DNA of 64,000 bases, taken from assembly GCA_905221605.1 (NCBI GenBank), contig CAJNDS010000476.1, positions 62,001 to 126,000 of the forward strand, read 5' to 3'. Below the pieces are notes generated by a model. That model did not search any database and had not been told where the DNA came from. It saw only the letters and a list, made by a program, of their open reading frames with translations. The position numbers and the translations under genes were made by a program. This DNA is from Symbiodinium natans. Lineage: Eukaryota; Sar; Dinophyceae; Suessiales; Symbiodiniaceae. Position 1 is the first letter of the stretch. Each line of letters begins with the position of its first letter. This document shows positions 11,201 through 20,697 of the stretch, piece after piece.

Positions 11201-12985
11201 CTGCGCCTCCAACCCCCCTCCGTTTTGAGCTGTGTAGCTATAAAAGCTTTCCGAATCCATCGTGCGCGAGCATTGACCAGCCCCCCCCCCTTGCCCGCAT
11301 TTGCAAGCACCATGTTCGCACACGATGGGTTTGTAGAGGGATCATATGACTTTGAAGGAATGTCTACGAATAGTGCGATGTTCTTTGAAGCAAGCTATGA
11401 CTAGCCGTGAATTTGCGGCTGAAAAAGTTAGGGATTAGGATTCGGATTAGGTTAAGGCTGTCTATTCTAAAGGCTGGTTGAGGCACAATATGATGTTTTG
11501 ACCGTAAACAACCCGACCCAGTATGTTCTCGTGAGTTTGTAGTCCAGGAGTGTTTCCCGTACATTGCCCGGCGCTTGATCACCGATGACAGCTTCCGAAT
11601 GCGTGAAGCTTTGAGGCGGGGCTGACAGCAAGATAGATCAACCCGAGCTCAGGGTGGGAGAGCAACTTGAGCAGGTCATACCTCTACAAGGGCCGATCTC
11701 GCATTGCTGTCTCGCGCATTGACGAGCTGGCAACGGGATTTGGCAACTTCACAAACCTAATGCTTCATGGCCCTGTGTAGGGGAAATCGTGCCTTTTGTG
11801 GGAAGGATTCTGGGGATGGTGCGAAATCGATTGTAGAGTTCTGTGCTGCTTTCTGCTTTCCAATGGGCGACAGGTCAAAACTGCGGTCAAGTCCAGGGCA
11901 AGTGTGACAGGCTTGTGGGGTCAAGCTTGCCGGACAGTTGCATTCATCGCTCCATGCATGTCGTGTATAACTACGCCTCTCGAATCTCAAGCCTCTGACC
12001 TCCCAACCTCACCCCGAACCCAACCAAGGGCTGACGAACCGTAGAGCAATGCCGTCAAAGCTAGCTTTAGGCATTGAAGGTCCTGAAGGCAGACTGCAAT
12101 CTTAAACGGAACCATGGCAAAAGGGGTGATGGCTATGACAAACGTACATGAAGCCATGTCACACTGACCTTGCGCTTAGGAAGGGAAGCCGGACGGAGTC
12201 CGCTGCGGCCGGCGGCATCCAGCTCAAGCCCGCGGATAGCGGCACATCCAACGACGCCACTCACGACCAGAGCACCCAGAACAGTCAGCGACGTGAGGCC
12301 GGGGGTTCTGAGAATTGAGGCTGCGCTCATCAGGCCTACCCTCAATTCTTTTCTGAAAGTCCTTGTTAAGCAACAGGTGGATTCGGCCACACGGGAGATC
12401 GCAGAGGTCGTGTTCTCCCGGGACGGCAACTTCTTGCAGGATTTGCTGATCGAGGAGGGTGTGGCAGCCATCGATGCTCTCTCCCGTGCCTCGCTGGTGC
12501 GGCTCCTGCGCACTTTGGGACCCCTAGCTCTTCCTTTGTCCCTGCCCCTGAACCTGCTGCTTGGCGGCGTGGACGACCAGCAGCTTCTTAGCCGGGAAGA
12601 CAAGCAGTCACTGCTCGTTCTCCGGCGAATCACAGAGCTTGTGGATGCTGGCCGACGCCCGGCTGCCGAGAGCGACGACCGTGGCGCAGACTTGGGCGAG
12701 ACTGTGCGAAGCCTCCAAAGGCTCCAGCCCATTGCCCAGGGACTGCTGCCGCCACTGGGTGTCGTTCGACATCTAGGTTCTTTTCTAGTCGGGTTGCGAG
12801 AATGTTTGTTGGTGCACGAAATCAAACCGAATCCTGGAGTAATGCACCCGACAATGCCAAGGTCCATTACCCCCGGGGCCGCGTCCTTCGCGGGTCGCTT
12901 TGCCCGGCAGTTGGCGCGGCGTGTGCTGCTGCGCTTGGCTGACGATGTGGAGCGCAGGGCTAACAACGCCTTGATTGTGAACTAA
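4687..12985 (+). CDS. ABC1 (UbiB/AarF-type) atypical protein kinase, plant/plastid-like, about 25 exons
   Basis: ABC1K proteins are atypical kinases or ATPases of mitochondria and plastids, acting on quinone and prenyl-lipid metabolism. The expected motifs appear in order: EELPREYDYGRITAYWQR, FIKIAQVWASRPDILPKE, ASASVGQ (Ala-rich loop), VAVKVQRP (Lys), FVQELDYE, VLVQEWLDGKKL, FLETGYLHGDPHPGN, LGILDYGLMTE, RLPPYFTLILRA, NENFAIVKECFPYIARRL, then a C-terminal helical extension. My exons: 4687-5256, 5393-5495, 5590-5644, 5695-5928, 6061-6094, 6171-6218, 6774-6842, 7201-7265, 8017-8077, 8518-8572, 8694-8710, 8895-8928, 9431-9488, 9641-9684, 9826-9855, 9999-10059, 10197-10240, 10459-10574, 10636-10700, 10756-10844, 10940-10980, 11548-11615, 11675-11761, 12180-12287, 12334-12985. 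One short exon between 7265 and 8017 is missing from the model. The family is certain; small boundary errors are likely. Confidence 0.88.
5393..5928 (+). CDS. ABC1K exons 2-4: membrane-like segment, YW motif and KxGQ-equivalent
   Basis: Exon 2 (5393-5495) has a hydrophobic stretch, GVGAVVVWLLALRRG, and ends in phase 1 before GT. Exon 3 (5590-5644) supplies EELPREYDYGRITAYWQR, the usual lead-in of plant ABC1K domains. Exon 4 (5695-5928) reads RAVEARELITDLG, then FIKIAQVWASRPDILPK. The family's KxGQ signature is KIAQ here, a Gly-to-Ala change. The intron between exons 3 and 4 is only about 50 nt (5645-5694, GC-AG); a 44-nt GA-AG alternative (5658-5701) is also in frame. Confidence 0.8.
6061..6842 (+). 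CDS. ABC1K exons 5-7: linker and Ala-rich loop
   Basis: Exon 5 (6061-6094, YLKEYEKLLEQ) completes the codon split after LPK and ends before GT. Exon 6 (6171-6218, VRPFGKDLALETLRRK) corresponds to the family's PPFPxEVAxxxIEEEL region and ends before GA. Exon 7 (6774-6842) reads RFDDLSVFEKPIASASVGQ, the ABC1 Ala-rich loop, and ends exactly at Gln before a GC donor. Joining it to exon 8 gives SVGQ-VYKAEL, matching the family consensus SLGQVYRA. Confidence 0.78.
7201..7265 (+). CDS. ABC1K exon 8: nucleotide-binding Lys
   Basis: It reads VYKAELNGKTVAVKVQRPDVRE after the acceptor TTTTCAG. The Lys in VAVK is the kinase-fold ATP-binding Lys. I place the end at a GC donor after CGAGA. The following family segment (xxLDLYxxR) should be on one more short exon before 8017, which I could not find. 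Confidence 0.75.
8017..8928 (+). CDS. ABC1K exons 9-12: LDYE to EWLDG region, with a 17-nt microexon
   Basis: Exon 9 (8017-8077) reads NLVELIDLTAPTFVQELDYE. Exon 10 (8518-8572) reads DCELIRDAVVVPEIVFAN. The 17-nt microexon 8694-8710 reads REVLVQ with its split codon. Exon 12 (8895-8928) reads EWLDGKKLTEP. Joined, VPEIVFANREVLVQEWLDG matches the family's VPRVYWELxxRRVLxxEWIDG in length and pattern. Donors are GC, GT, GA and GT in order. Confidence 0.75.
9431..9855 (+). CDS. ABC1K exons 13-15: catalytic HGDPHPGN and DYG
   Basis: Exon 13 (9431-9488) reads RLLLNSYMVQFLETG and ends before GC. Exon 14 (9641-9684) reads YLHGDPHPGNFILM and holds the catalytic-loop Asp and Asn (usual form HADPHPGN). 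Exon 15 (9826-9855), only 30 nt, reads GDGRLGILDYG and holds the metal-binding Asp; the usual DFG is DYG here. All three donors are GC and the phases join without gaps, which makes these tiny exons credible. Confidence 0.8.
9999..10980 (+). CDS. ABC1K exons 16-21: C-lobe helices
   Basis: GLMTEISSEKRLAFIEFLMHL (9999-10059), QAKEYRSCLNDLIL (10197-10240), LAEDKEALDIIVPTL and LYEEGGDLKKKQ (10459-10574), FVKQREEMKAAGKLDGLREK (10636-10700), LQAISKKYSGAFRLPPYF with TLILRAFGTLEG (10756-10844) and GLKTNENFAIVK (10940-10980). The PPYFxLILRAxxxLEG block is typical of the family. Donors: GC, GC, GC, GT, GC, GA. Confidence 0.82.
11548..12287 (+). CDS. ABC1K exons 22-24
   Basis: Exon 22 (11548-11615) reads ECFPYIARRLITDDSFRMR; exon 23 (11675-11761) reads YLYKGRSRIAVSRIDELATG and GNFTNLM; both are standard C-terminal ABC1 blocks. 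Exon 24 (12180-12287) reads KGSRTESAAAGGIQLKPADS and then a Ser/Thr/Gln-rich hydrophilic stretch, probably a disordered linker. The end of exon 24 is the least certain junction of this group. Confidence 0.7.
12334..12985 (+). CDS. ABC1K terminal exon
   Basis: About 217 codons: NSFLKVLVKQQVDSATREI, VVFSRDGNFLQDLLIEEGVA, AIDALSRASLVRLLRTLG, then Leu/Pro-rich helices and FARQLARRVLLRLADDVERR before stop TAA at 12983-12985. The pattern (GNFLQDLLIEE, then AIDALSR) is the C-terminal extension of plant-type ABC1K proteins. The intron before it may be only 46 nt (12288-12333, GC-AG). If there is no intron there, a frame change would be needed instead. Confidence 0.78.
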
Positions 12986-13436
12986 TGGCTCCATCAACTG
13001 CAGCCCCCGGTTTCACCATCCAGATTGTTGTGCGTGCGTACGTTAGCCGCAAGGTCTCGAAAGGTAGTTGATTGTAGGGCTCGAGCCTTGAAGACCCGGG
13101 CCCCGGACGATCAACGCACCTTGTTTTCGTGCAAGCCCTGTAGCCCTGGCATGCACCATGAGAGGGAGTCAGTTGTGGTGAGTGGGCCCTCCGAGATGCC
13201 CAGGGTTCTGGGCTTGGCAAGCAATAGCAGTACAGATTTTCTGGCGACCAGCAGTTTGACCCCTTCAGGGGCAAAGCTGCACAGCCTCCGAATTTTCAGC
13301 TTGGCCGTGGCGAGCCGCATCCGCAAGGAACGCAAAGATCGATTTTGGCACAGTAGGCTCCACATTGAGTAGGAGGCTGAAACTGCTGAGGCTCCTCAGG
13401 CTTACCCTCAACTCGTCACTGTTCCCCCCCCTTCAG
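12986..13436. other. Downstream of the ABC1K gene; no recognisable gene
   Basis: Presumably 3' UTR and spacer. Overlapping open frames exist on both strands (13025-13372 plus, 13111-13365 minus) but neither resembles a known protein or has supporting splice context. Confidence 0.4.
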
Positions 13437-13700
13437 GGGAGCGCGCTGTCGCCGCCCAGCAGGGCCGTGCCTCCCAACCAGGCTCGGCAATTGAAGTCGC
13501 GGCCCCGGGCTTCCGAAAGTCTCCCTTTTCGCCCTTTCTGCAGCTGAATTTCGCATGACTTTGCTCGTGGCTCGTGGTACTTCGGCGCGGGTGGTTGTAG
13601 GCTTCAACATGCTTCAACACCCCGAGGTTCTCAGACTTCGTCGACCAGCTGGGGATCGGCCTTGCCCATGAGCCAGTGGGCACCAGCCTGCCGGGCGCTC
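13437..13700 (+). CDS. Two unassigned candidate exons
   Basis: After a C/T-rich acceptor ending CTTCAG, the frame from 13437 reads ERAVAAQQGRASQPGSAIEV and continues to a stop at about 13556. From 13627, after GAG, it reads FSDFVDQLGIGLAHEPVG. Composition and open frame look coding, but I recognise no family and could not join the two pieces by phase. Confidence 0.35.
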
Positions 13701-13760
13701 ACCAACCAAGACTGGGGGGACCTTACCTTTGTTTAAGGCACTCTTTCAGGTTTGCCCCAT

Positions 13761-14709
13761 CTCTCGACATTATACGAGGAACATATCGAAACACGTCTAT
13801 TGTTTCAAAAATTGTTAGGAAAACTCCGATTTCGTTTGCCTTCTGTTAAAGGAAGCCTCTATTTCTTTGCATTCGACAAGGGTAAACTTCTTTTTCCCCT
13901 ATGTTGAAATAGGAAACTCTTTGTCTAGAAGGCAAGAACGAACGACAGAACTGGTTAACGAAAGATACATGGGGCATTCGAGAAAAGGAAGGAACATGCA
14001 GGAAACAAGAATGCCATGACGATGACCCCGTCATGACAACCATATAGAGAACATCGAGGTTCACCTCATCATGGAAGGAGATTTTCCTCTTAACATGCCG
14101 CTATTTTGCCCCTTCAGAAGACACGCTGGTCCAAAACCCAAATGCAGAAGCCCCACAGTGCAGCAGCTAGGCTGCAGGGTACAAGGCCTGGCCATGAAAC
14201 TGAGGGTTCATGTCCTGCAAGTGGGGATGTGCAACACTTTCATTGAAATTGGCTACAGTGTCCCCAAGGCCCGAAAAGCCGACCACTGTAGCCCCTAAAT
14301 TCTACAGCTTTGCTGCTTGTTTGCCTTCAAACTCAGGTTGTGGCTCATTGTGCCCTGCTCCCAGCTGCAAACTGCTCTCAGCTGAACACCGGCAAGCTTT
14401 CAACTTCATTTGTTTTGTTCAGCAGCTTGGAGACAGAGAGCTTAGAGAGGCAGCACATGCTGGAGCTGCCGCTCCCACCTGAGTGGTAGTGCCCTCAGAG
14501 ATGCGAACACGGGTTCTCGGAATTGCCGAGCCCTCACTCAGTCTCGCATAGTGTCGCTGCTGAAAAGATCTGAAAAGCACCTTCTGAGGTCTCTGGAAGA
14601 AGGCCACATGGGGCGTGCACCCGAGTGTCCTTGGTGACACGCATCATGCAGGTCATCGTGCAGTGGAAGCAGCTGAACTTTCCAAGCTCATTTCGTTCCG
14701 CCAAGGCAG
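13761..14709. other. No clear gene
   Basis: AT-richer sequence around 13790-14060. A possible exon after the T-rich acceptor at about 14414 (reads GDRELREAAHAGAAAPT) is too short to trust. Confidence 0.35.
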
Positions 14710-14787
14710 CTCTACTTCTTCAACGATATGACGGGAGAAACGCGCGTGCCTCGCGATGTGCAAGTTGACACGCTTGTCTTGTCCCAG
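14710..14787 (+). CDS. Exon resembling the second half of a WW domain
   Basis: LYFFNDMTGETRVPRDVQ matches the YYxNxxTxxTxWxxP strand pattern of WW domains, with Val where the second Trp should be. It lies between acceptor GCAG and GC donor 14788 in phase 0. Without the first half (Trp of strand 1) the assignment is tentative. The next two exons on the same strand may belong to the same gene. Confidence 0.45.
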
Positions 14788-15166
14788 GCTTGGCACCGTG
14801 TCCATGTCCCCAGCCTGTGCTGTTCTGATAGCATGAAAGGCGTGAACATTGAATTGCTCATGAACGAAAAGGGCTGGCGGCCAAAGCAGACCCAGTAGAC
14901 CTGCGCCGCCTCCTCGATCGCTTCATGGTTGCTGCTGGGTTGTACCACTCCTTGGGCCGGAGGCCTGCCATAGACGAAGGGGGGTTTCTTTCTTTGGCTT
15001 CGGTGAAGCTCCCGTACCCATGCAGAATTTTTGTGGTTTTCATTTTCGTTCCACGCTAGCTGACATCGCGGGGTTCTCATCCTCACCGTGGTGCGTCCTG
15101 AGCACCGGAGCACCCACTTAGCACTCTTCACCCCCCCCCTCCCTTGCATCTTCCCTTGCTCTGCAG

Positions 15167-15561
15167 GCATATGCCCGGCTGTGAGGATGCCCAAGAGGCT
15201 CAGCAGCCCCAAGAGACCATGGCGGCTGCTGCAGCGACTGGAAGCCGACGACGACGCCGATGCGCTTGCGCCGCTGGGCATCTCTCTGTTCTCTCACTCG
15301 GTGTAAGGGCAAACTGGTCAATGTTTCGAATGATTTCGAATGCTTCCCCCGCCCAGATCTTCGAAGCCATTGTTTGCACTTGTTTCCGGTTTGTGGGGCC
15401 CCCGTTTGAAGGATCTTGCCACAGCCTGCTGCTGATGAGTCTTTGGGCACCCTAGGAGAACATTGAGCGAGCTGAAGAACAAGCATTTGCTGTCGGACCC
15501 GCGCGATGCGACCTCCGCCATCCGAGCTTCAGGACATAAGCTGGACCGTGTTATCACTTGG
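15167..15561 (+). CDS. Two unassigned exons downstream of the WW-like exon
   Basis: Exon 15167-15300 (C-rich acceptor ending CTCTGCAG, GT donor GTGTAAG) reads RMPKRLSSPKRPWRLLQRL followed by an acidic stretch EADDDADALAPLG. Exon 15456-15561 (acceptor CCTAG, GT donor) reads TLSELKNKHLLSDPRDATSA and GHKLDRVITW. Splice signals and composition support coding; no family is recognised. Confidence 0.45.
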
Positions 15562-16039
15562 GTTTGTGTCGTACTTGCACGAGGTAGGATATGAGGTAGG
15601 TCTTGGTCCATACCCAACAGTGTCAAAGAAATGGGTGCAAAGGCCAGCAAGAAGCTAGTTTCCGGCAGATGCACTCAATGCCGCCAAAACACGTCCCAAA
15701 AGCAGGCACCGCGCAGTAGGAAGTCAGAACCATCGCGTCGTTCGCCAGCTGCATAATCTTTCCGAAGTGTTCGTCCTCGAAGTACCAAGACAAAAGCAAT
15801 GACGTGAAGCCTGCCCGCTGGCCTTTGTCAGCACAATGGTGTCGTTTCTGAGAAAGTGCATCTCAAATTCTGAAACTCATTTAAGCAGAGCATGTTTCGT
15901 GTTGATCCGCTCACCCATGTTTTCAGCGTCGCAAGCTCAAACTTTGGGTGCATAAACGTTGTTTAGTGCAAGTGGCAAAAATCACCAAAACAAAGTAACG
16001 AAAAGACACGACGCAATTCAGAGAATGTGAGAGGCCGGG

Positions 16040-16150
16040 GATTGCTGTGGCCCTGGGCTCTGGAGCTGCTCTGGGATTTACGGATGGCACGCCTGGATTC
16101 CATCATCGCGTACTCTGCTGCGATGAATGCATGCGCCTTGCGTTCGTCAG
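16040..16150 (+). CDS. PPR-type exon 1
   Basis: LLWPWALELLWDLRMARLDS followed by IIAYSAAMNACA fits the two-helix PPR pattern (AxxLLxxMxxxxxxPDxxxYxxAxxAC). It ends near a TCAG. The start of the gene upstream is not visible. Confidence 0.55.
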
Positions 16151-19100
16151 TCGTCTTTTGTAGCCACTTTGGGGTGCTGTTGAGCAATTTCTGGGCCAAA
16201 CCGGCACAAGAGCATCGCGCGAGGCAAGAAAGGTGGCTGCTGGCCACAGACGGTGCAGCTCCTCAGGCAGGGATGTAGCGGCTTTGGTTTCTTTGTGTCG
16301 GTTCGGGGCCATTTGGTGGGGGCCATTTGGTGGTGGAATGTTGTAGGCCTGCTGCCTTGTAGAGGTGTGCCCGCGACTCGGTGCTTGCAATCGACGTCGT
16401 GGCTTGCGGCACTGTGCTGAGTAGCTCGTGCCGGCACAGACTTTTTTTTTTTTATATAAATTGCTGGTGACCACATGGCCAAAGAATCAAGGTTGGTCCC
16501 CGTAGCTCCGAGAATCAGACAGCTTAGACTTAGATGCTTGAGTTGCTTGAATCCATTATGTGTCAAGGTGGCCTGAAGGGCATTGAGCCCTGGCCGCTTT
16601 CCCTGACCTTCCTGGCCGAGATGGAGCAGAATCAGCAGCTGCACGGCAACCTTGTCGTGCTTGGCCGCTAAGCTCGACTCATCACAGCTTTGCCCGGAGA
16701 CTTGGGGCATCTTGGGGCGTTTTTCAAGTTGTCCTCTTCAGGTAGGGAGTTGCCTCGGCCAGATGTTGCATGCTACACGGCAGCGGTCGATGCTTGTGCA
16801 TCCTGGGGAAGTGCCTTGAAGGTCCTCGGAAAGGTGCGGGGGACCAAACCGGCTCAATTCTCATGAGGAGCTATTGGAAGCTGTAGTGCCTGTATTGGAG
16901 GGGAAGCGTTTGTGCTTTGTTTTGCTCGAAAGGTGCAGGCAAGGCATCTCCAAATCGATCCCGTGCTGCTGAATTCTGTGCTTTCCAGCTGTGGCGGTGA
17001 CCACTGGCCACGGTTGCTATCCCAGTTGGATGCTTTCCGAACAGAATGGAGCGACTGGGGCGACTGGGGCAAGCGCATCCAGCGCTCTACGGTCACCGGG
17101 AATATCCTCCAGAATGCCTTGGCCAAGGCCGGTTTCTGGCAGCTCGGATCCTCCTGGCTTGCTTGGCAGCAGCTGAAGCCCAACGTAGTGACTTACAGCT
17201 GCCTCATGGCCGCGACCACTCCGTGCCCAGCCGATTCTTGGCGGCATGCTGTTCACCTCCTGGACGTTATGTGGGCCCAGTCCATCAGATGCAATCCAGT
17301 TGCACTGTCCGCGGCCGTCGCGGTTCTGGGCGAGAGGCCGGGAGCTTCTCAACTAAATGGTGCGGCTTTTTCTTCATCCCTCATGCATTCTCTGCAATGC
17401 AGCAAGGACTGCATACAGGCTTTTGCCAGAATTACGCACCCCTTCAGGTGCTGAGATCGCTTGAACATGTCTAGTATGTCTAGTTAGTCTACTTCAGAAG
17501 TTGCAACGGAAAGCTTCTTTCTGGAGGTGGCAGCCGAGCCTTGAGATAGTGGCCCGGCTCTGGGCGAGGCGATTGGCGCCCGACCCTTGGCAGAACGGCT
17601 GCGACACATTGCCTTTGCACGTCCCAGTCGCATCCTAACGGTCCTAACGTTGTCAAGGGCAAGAAGAGAGGGATTATGGGGTGTTCGACCTTTGGCAGAT
17701 GCTACCAGTAGCTGTGTAGAAGAGGTGTTGCTTCTTGGGCTTTTTCCTTTTCAATTGCCTCGGCTTGTGCCAGCCTTCAGTTGAAAAACTATCCTCTGGC
17801 ACCAAGCCCTCATGAAAGTTTCGTCATGTGCCTCTAAGATTGTTGTTCAGGATGAGGGGCTTGCGCGTTCCCTGCTGGCTACCTGCAGTGGAGGCACACG
17901 CGCCTGTGCCACATTGCAGTACTGTGTACTCTCATGCTCCGATAGTGCGTAGAAAGACCTTTGGGAGCCCAAGACAGAATACTCTTGCCATAAATCTTTG
18001 CGCAAATCTTGGACGTGTGAACATGGCGCAGGGATTACTCTGCGACCCTGTGGCCCATGTACTTCCCAGCCTGTGCCGGCACGAGAGGATAGTGTAACGA
18101 TCACAGGTAGCCCAAGACAGCCCGAGAGAACAAAACAGGGCAGCGGTTTCAGACCTCGAGGGCCCGGAGGACCCCAATCCGCTTCTTCATGGTATGTGTG
18201 ATAAATCATGACGTCCACCAAGAACCAATAATATGTAGCTTGTATGAATATGTATATGTGTATGTTCATTTTTGAGTCTACTTGTTTAAGCAGCCAATTG
18301 GGAGCAGGATCCAAGCTGACGCTTGGTCTCCTCGGCGCTTTTGGGCGCATCCGCCTTGACAGCGCCGAGGCGGGGGGGCAGAAAGGATCCGAAGAGAGGA
18401 ATTTTCAGGATGCCTAGGAAGCTTACTGTAGGGTCTTTTTCGGGGTTGAGGAGCTTTACTTCTCCACCTTCAAAGCCCTCATCCGCAGACATGAGACATG
18501 TGCAAAGCATCCCCAGACTCTGCATCCATCTCCCGGAGAGCTCGAGGTCACCGGTGCAGCGGCGCAGGGCCTCGCTCAGCAGGCTCAGTGGCAGCCGGCG
18601 GCCGCCATTGCCGAGAAACTCGAGGGGCAGCCTCTTGCCGCGAGTTAAGTTTGGGATGAAAAGGCTGGGATGAAGAGTTGGGAGTTTCAAGAAGTGGAGT
18701 GGGCCCAAGATCACCGCAGATCTGGTGAAGTCGAGCTTCAAGCATTCGAGAGCCCTCTACTGTAGGGCCTTAAAGATTCTGGGTCCTGCCTGTGGGTCTT
18801 CTAGGATTCTAGGAAAGATGTTGTGCCGATGGGTGGTGGCCGACGACTAAAGCTAGAAACCTTTTTGCATGTGTTTCGAGGCAGCCCCGAGCACGAGGTG
18901 ACGCCACCACGTTTTCGTCCCCAAATTGGGATCGAGTTCTTCAGCGTTGAAGTGTTCCGAATGGCTTCTGCAAGTGCAGGGTTCAGGAGGTTGTGTAGAC
19001 AACACACATCTGCCGCAGAAGCAGGACGCACCACGCATTCGCAGATCCATCTTTGCAGAATGCCGCTTCTAGGCAGATGCTGACGGCCTTCAGCAGCCTC

Positions 19101-20652
19101 ATCCTCCTCCGTGGGGCGGATGGAGTCGACGTATCCCAGCTAAGGGGGCAAGAGGTGTTCAGAAGACTATCCACGTATCAACAAGAATCTTGGAATTTCA
19201 CTTTGCCTTCAGGTCCATACCGCACGACTGCTCGGCTAGGCTTTTCCTGATTACTGTGGGCAAGAACCCCTGTAAGACACGTGCATTCCTGCATCCCTGC
19301 TGACGCGCAATATTCAGGAAAACGCTTGGTTTTTAAGGAGAAACCATGCCGTCATCTCCACAAGAACCTGTGCAAAAACCTTGTGGTCACCATGACCGAT
19401 GTTTCCTAGTTTGAGGTTTGTCTTCTAGACTCTACAGATGCAGATTGGAGTGTGACGAGCCCAGAAAACCCTGGTCACCACCCTCGCACCCCACAGGGTG
19501 GGGCTCTCTCCACCAAGTCCTGAATTCGAGAGAGCTGTCCCTTAAGCCATCTGAGGCTCTCAGGGAACCCCAAAGCTCCAAGCACCCAACATCGAGTTCC
19601 TGAAGTGGCTTTTCTTCCAGAAGCTCACACCTCAGGTGGACCGTGCCCTGCGCTGGTGGGCTTTGCTCCGCGAGCGGCGTGTGGTGCTGGACGAGCAGGC
19701 ATTCGCACCTTGGAGGAAGCTGACGGGCACTGATCTGAAACCAAATTAATCTGAGGTTGAGGGCGTCCGACGTAATCACCCGAAGTCTAACCTTGTTGTG
19801 GAGCTGTTGATCTGACGAGGACGCTTGTTTTTCAGCATTTGCGCCTGTCATGGCATGTAAAGGATCAACGACTGCAGGGGACCCCACGCCGACAGTCAAC
19901 CGCCCACACCCTATTTCTTCCACAAATGGCCAGACATTGACTCCCCTACAGCATCACCGACTGACTGAGCCGAGGTGGCAGCCCTCACCGCCTGTGCACG
20001 TGGCGGGAGGTGGTGGAGAGCCCTTGGCCTGTTGTGCCTGAGCTGGACAGTTTGGCCTGTCCTCCAGGTTCGGAAAAGTGCGCCTATTTTCCCAGAATCT
20101 GGATCCAATCTAAGAGGTTGATGAAGGTTGCAGAAGTGCCAGACCCCACGACGCGGTTGCGATGCTGAGTTGGACTAGATGGGTCCCGCGAGTGAAAAGA
20201 GAACACGCGTGAAGCACATTATAAATATTGTAAGTTCACGCACAAATAAACAATGTGTGTGCGTGTGAACAGCTCGAAGTCAGCGCGTGCATGCCCCCAG
20301 AAAAGCATGGTTGGGTTTGCGGGTGTGGAGGATCGGTTGGTTGAGTGTTGAGCTGCTAGGTCCGAGGTTCGGGGGGCTGGACTCAGCTTTCTGGTGACGG
20401 CTGATTGGATGGAGCTGGCCCCTTTGGAGCCTGGCCGATAAGGCTGGCTTGGTCCCTCCCAAACCTATCCAGATTTGAGGCGCGACATGGCGCTGCTGCG
20501 CGTGCCAGCGGGCAGGTTGTGGGGATGGAAGATGGGAAAGGATAGGTGTGCATCTTAAGGGCGAGGATTTCAGGTTTTGTTTCATGTCAGCCATGTCAAC
20601 GCATGGATTTCTACGCCGCACCAAGCTGTGGGAAACCGAAACCAAGTTTAAC

Positions 20653-20697
<45 letters not shown>

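Noticed and set aside
14712-15281. 189-codon minus-strand open frame
   Set aside because: It is antisense to two plus-strand exons with good splice sites; its Ser/Ala runs are the mirror of the acidic plus-strand stretch.
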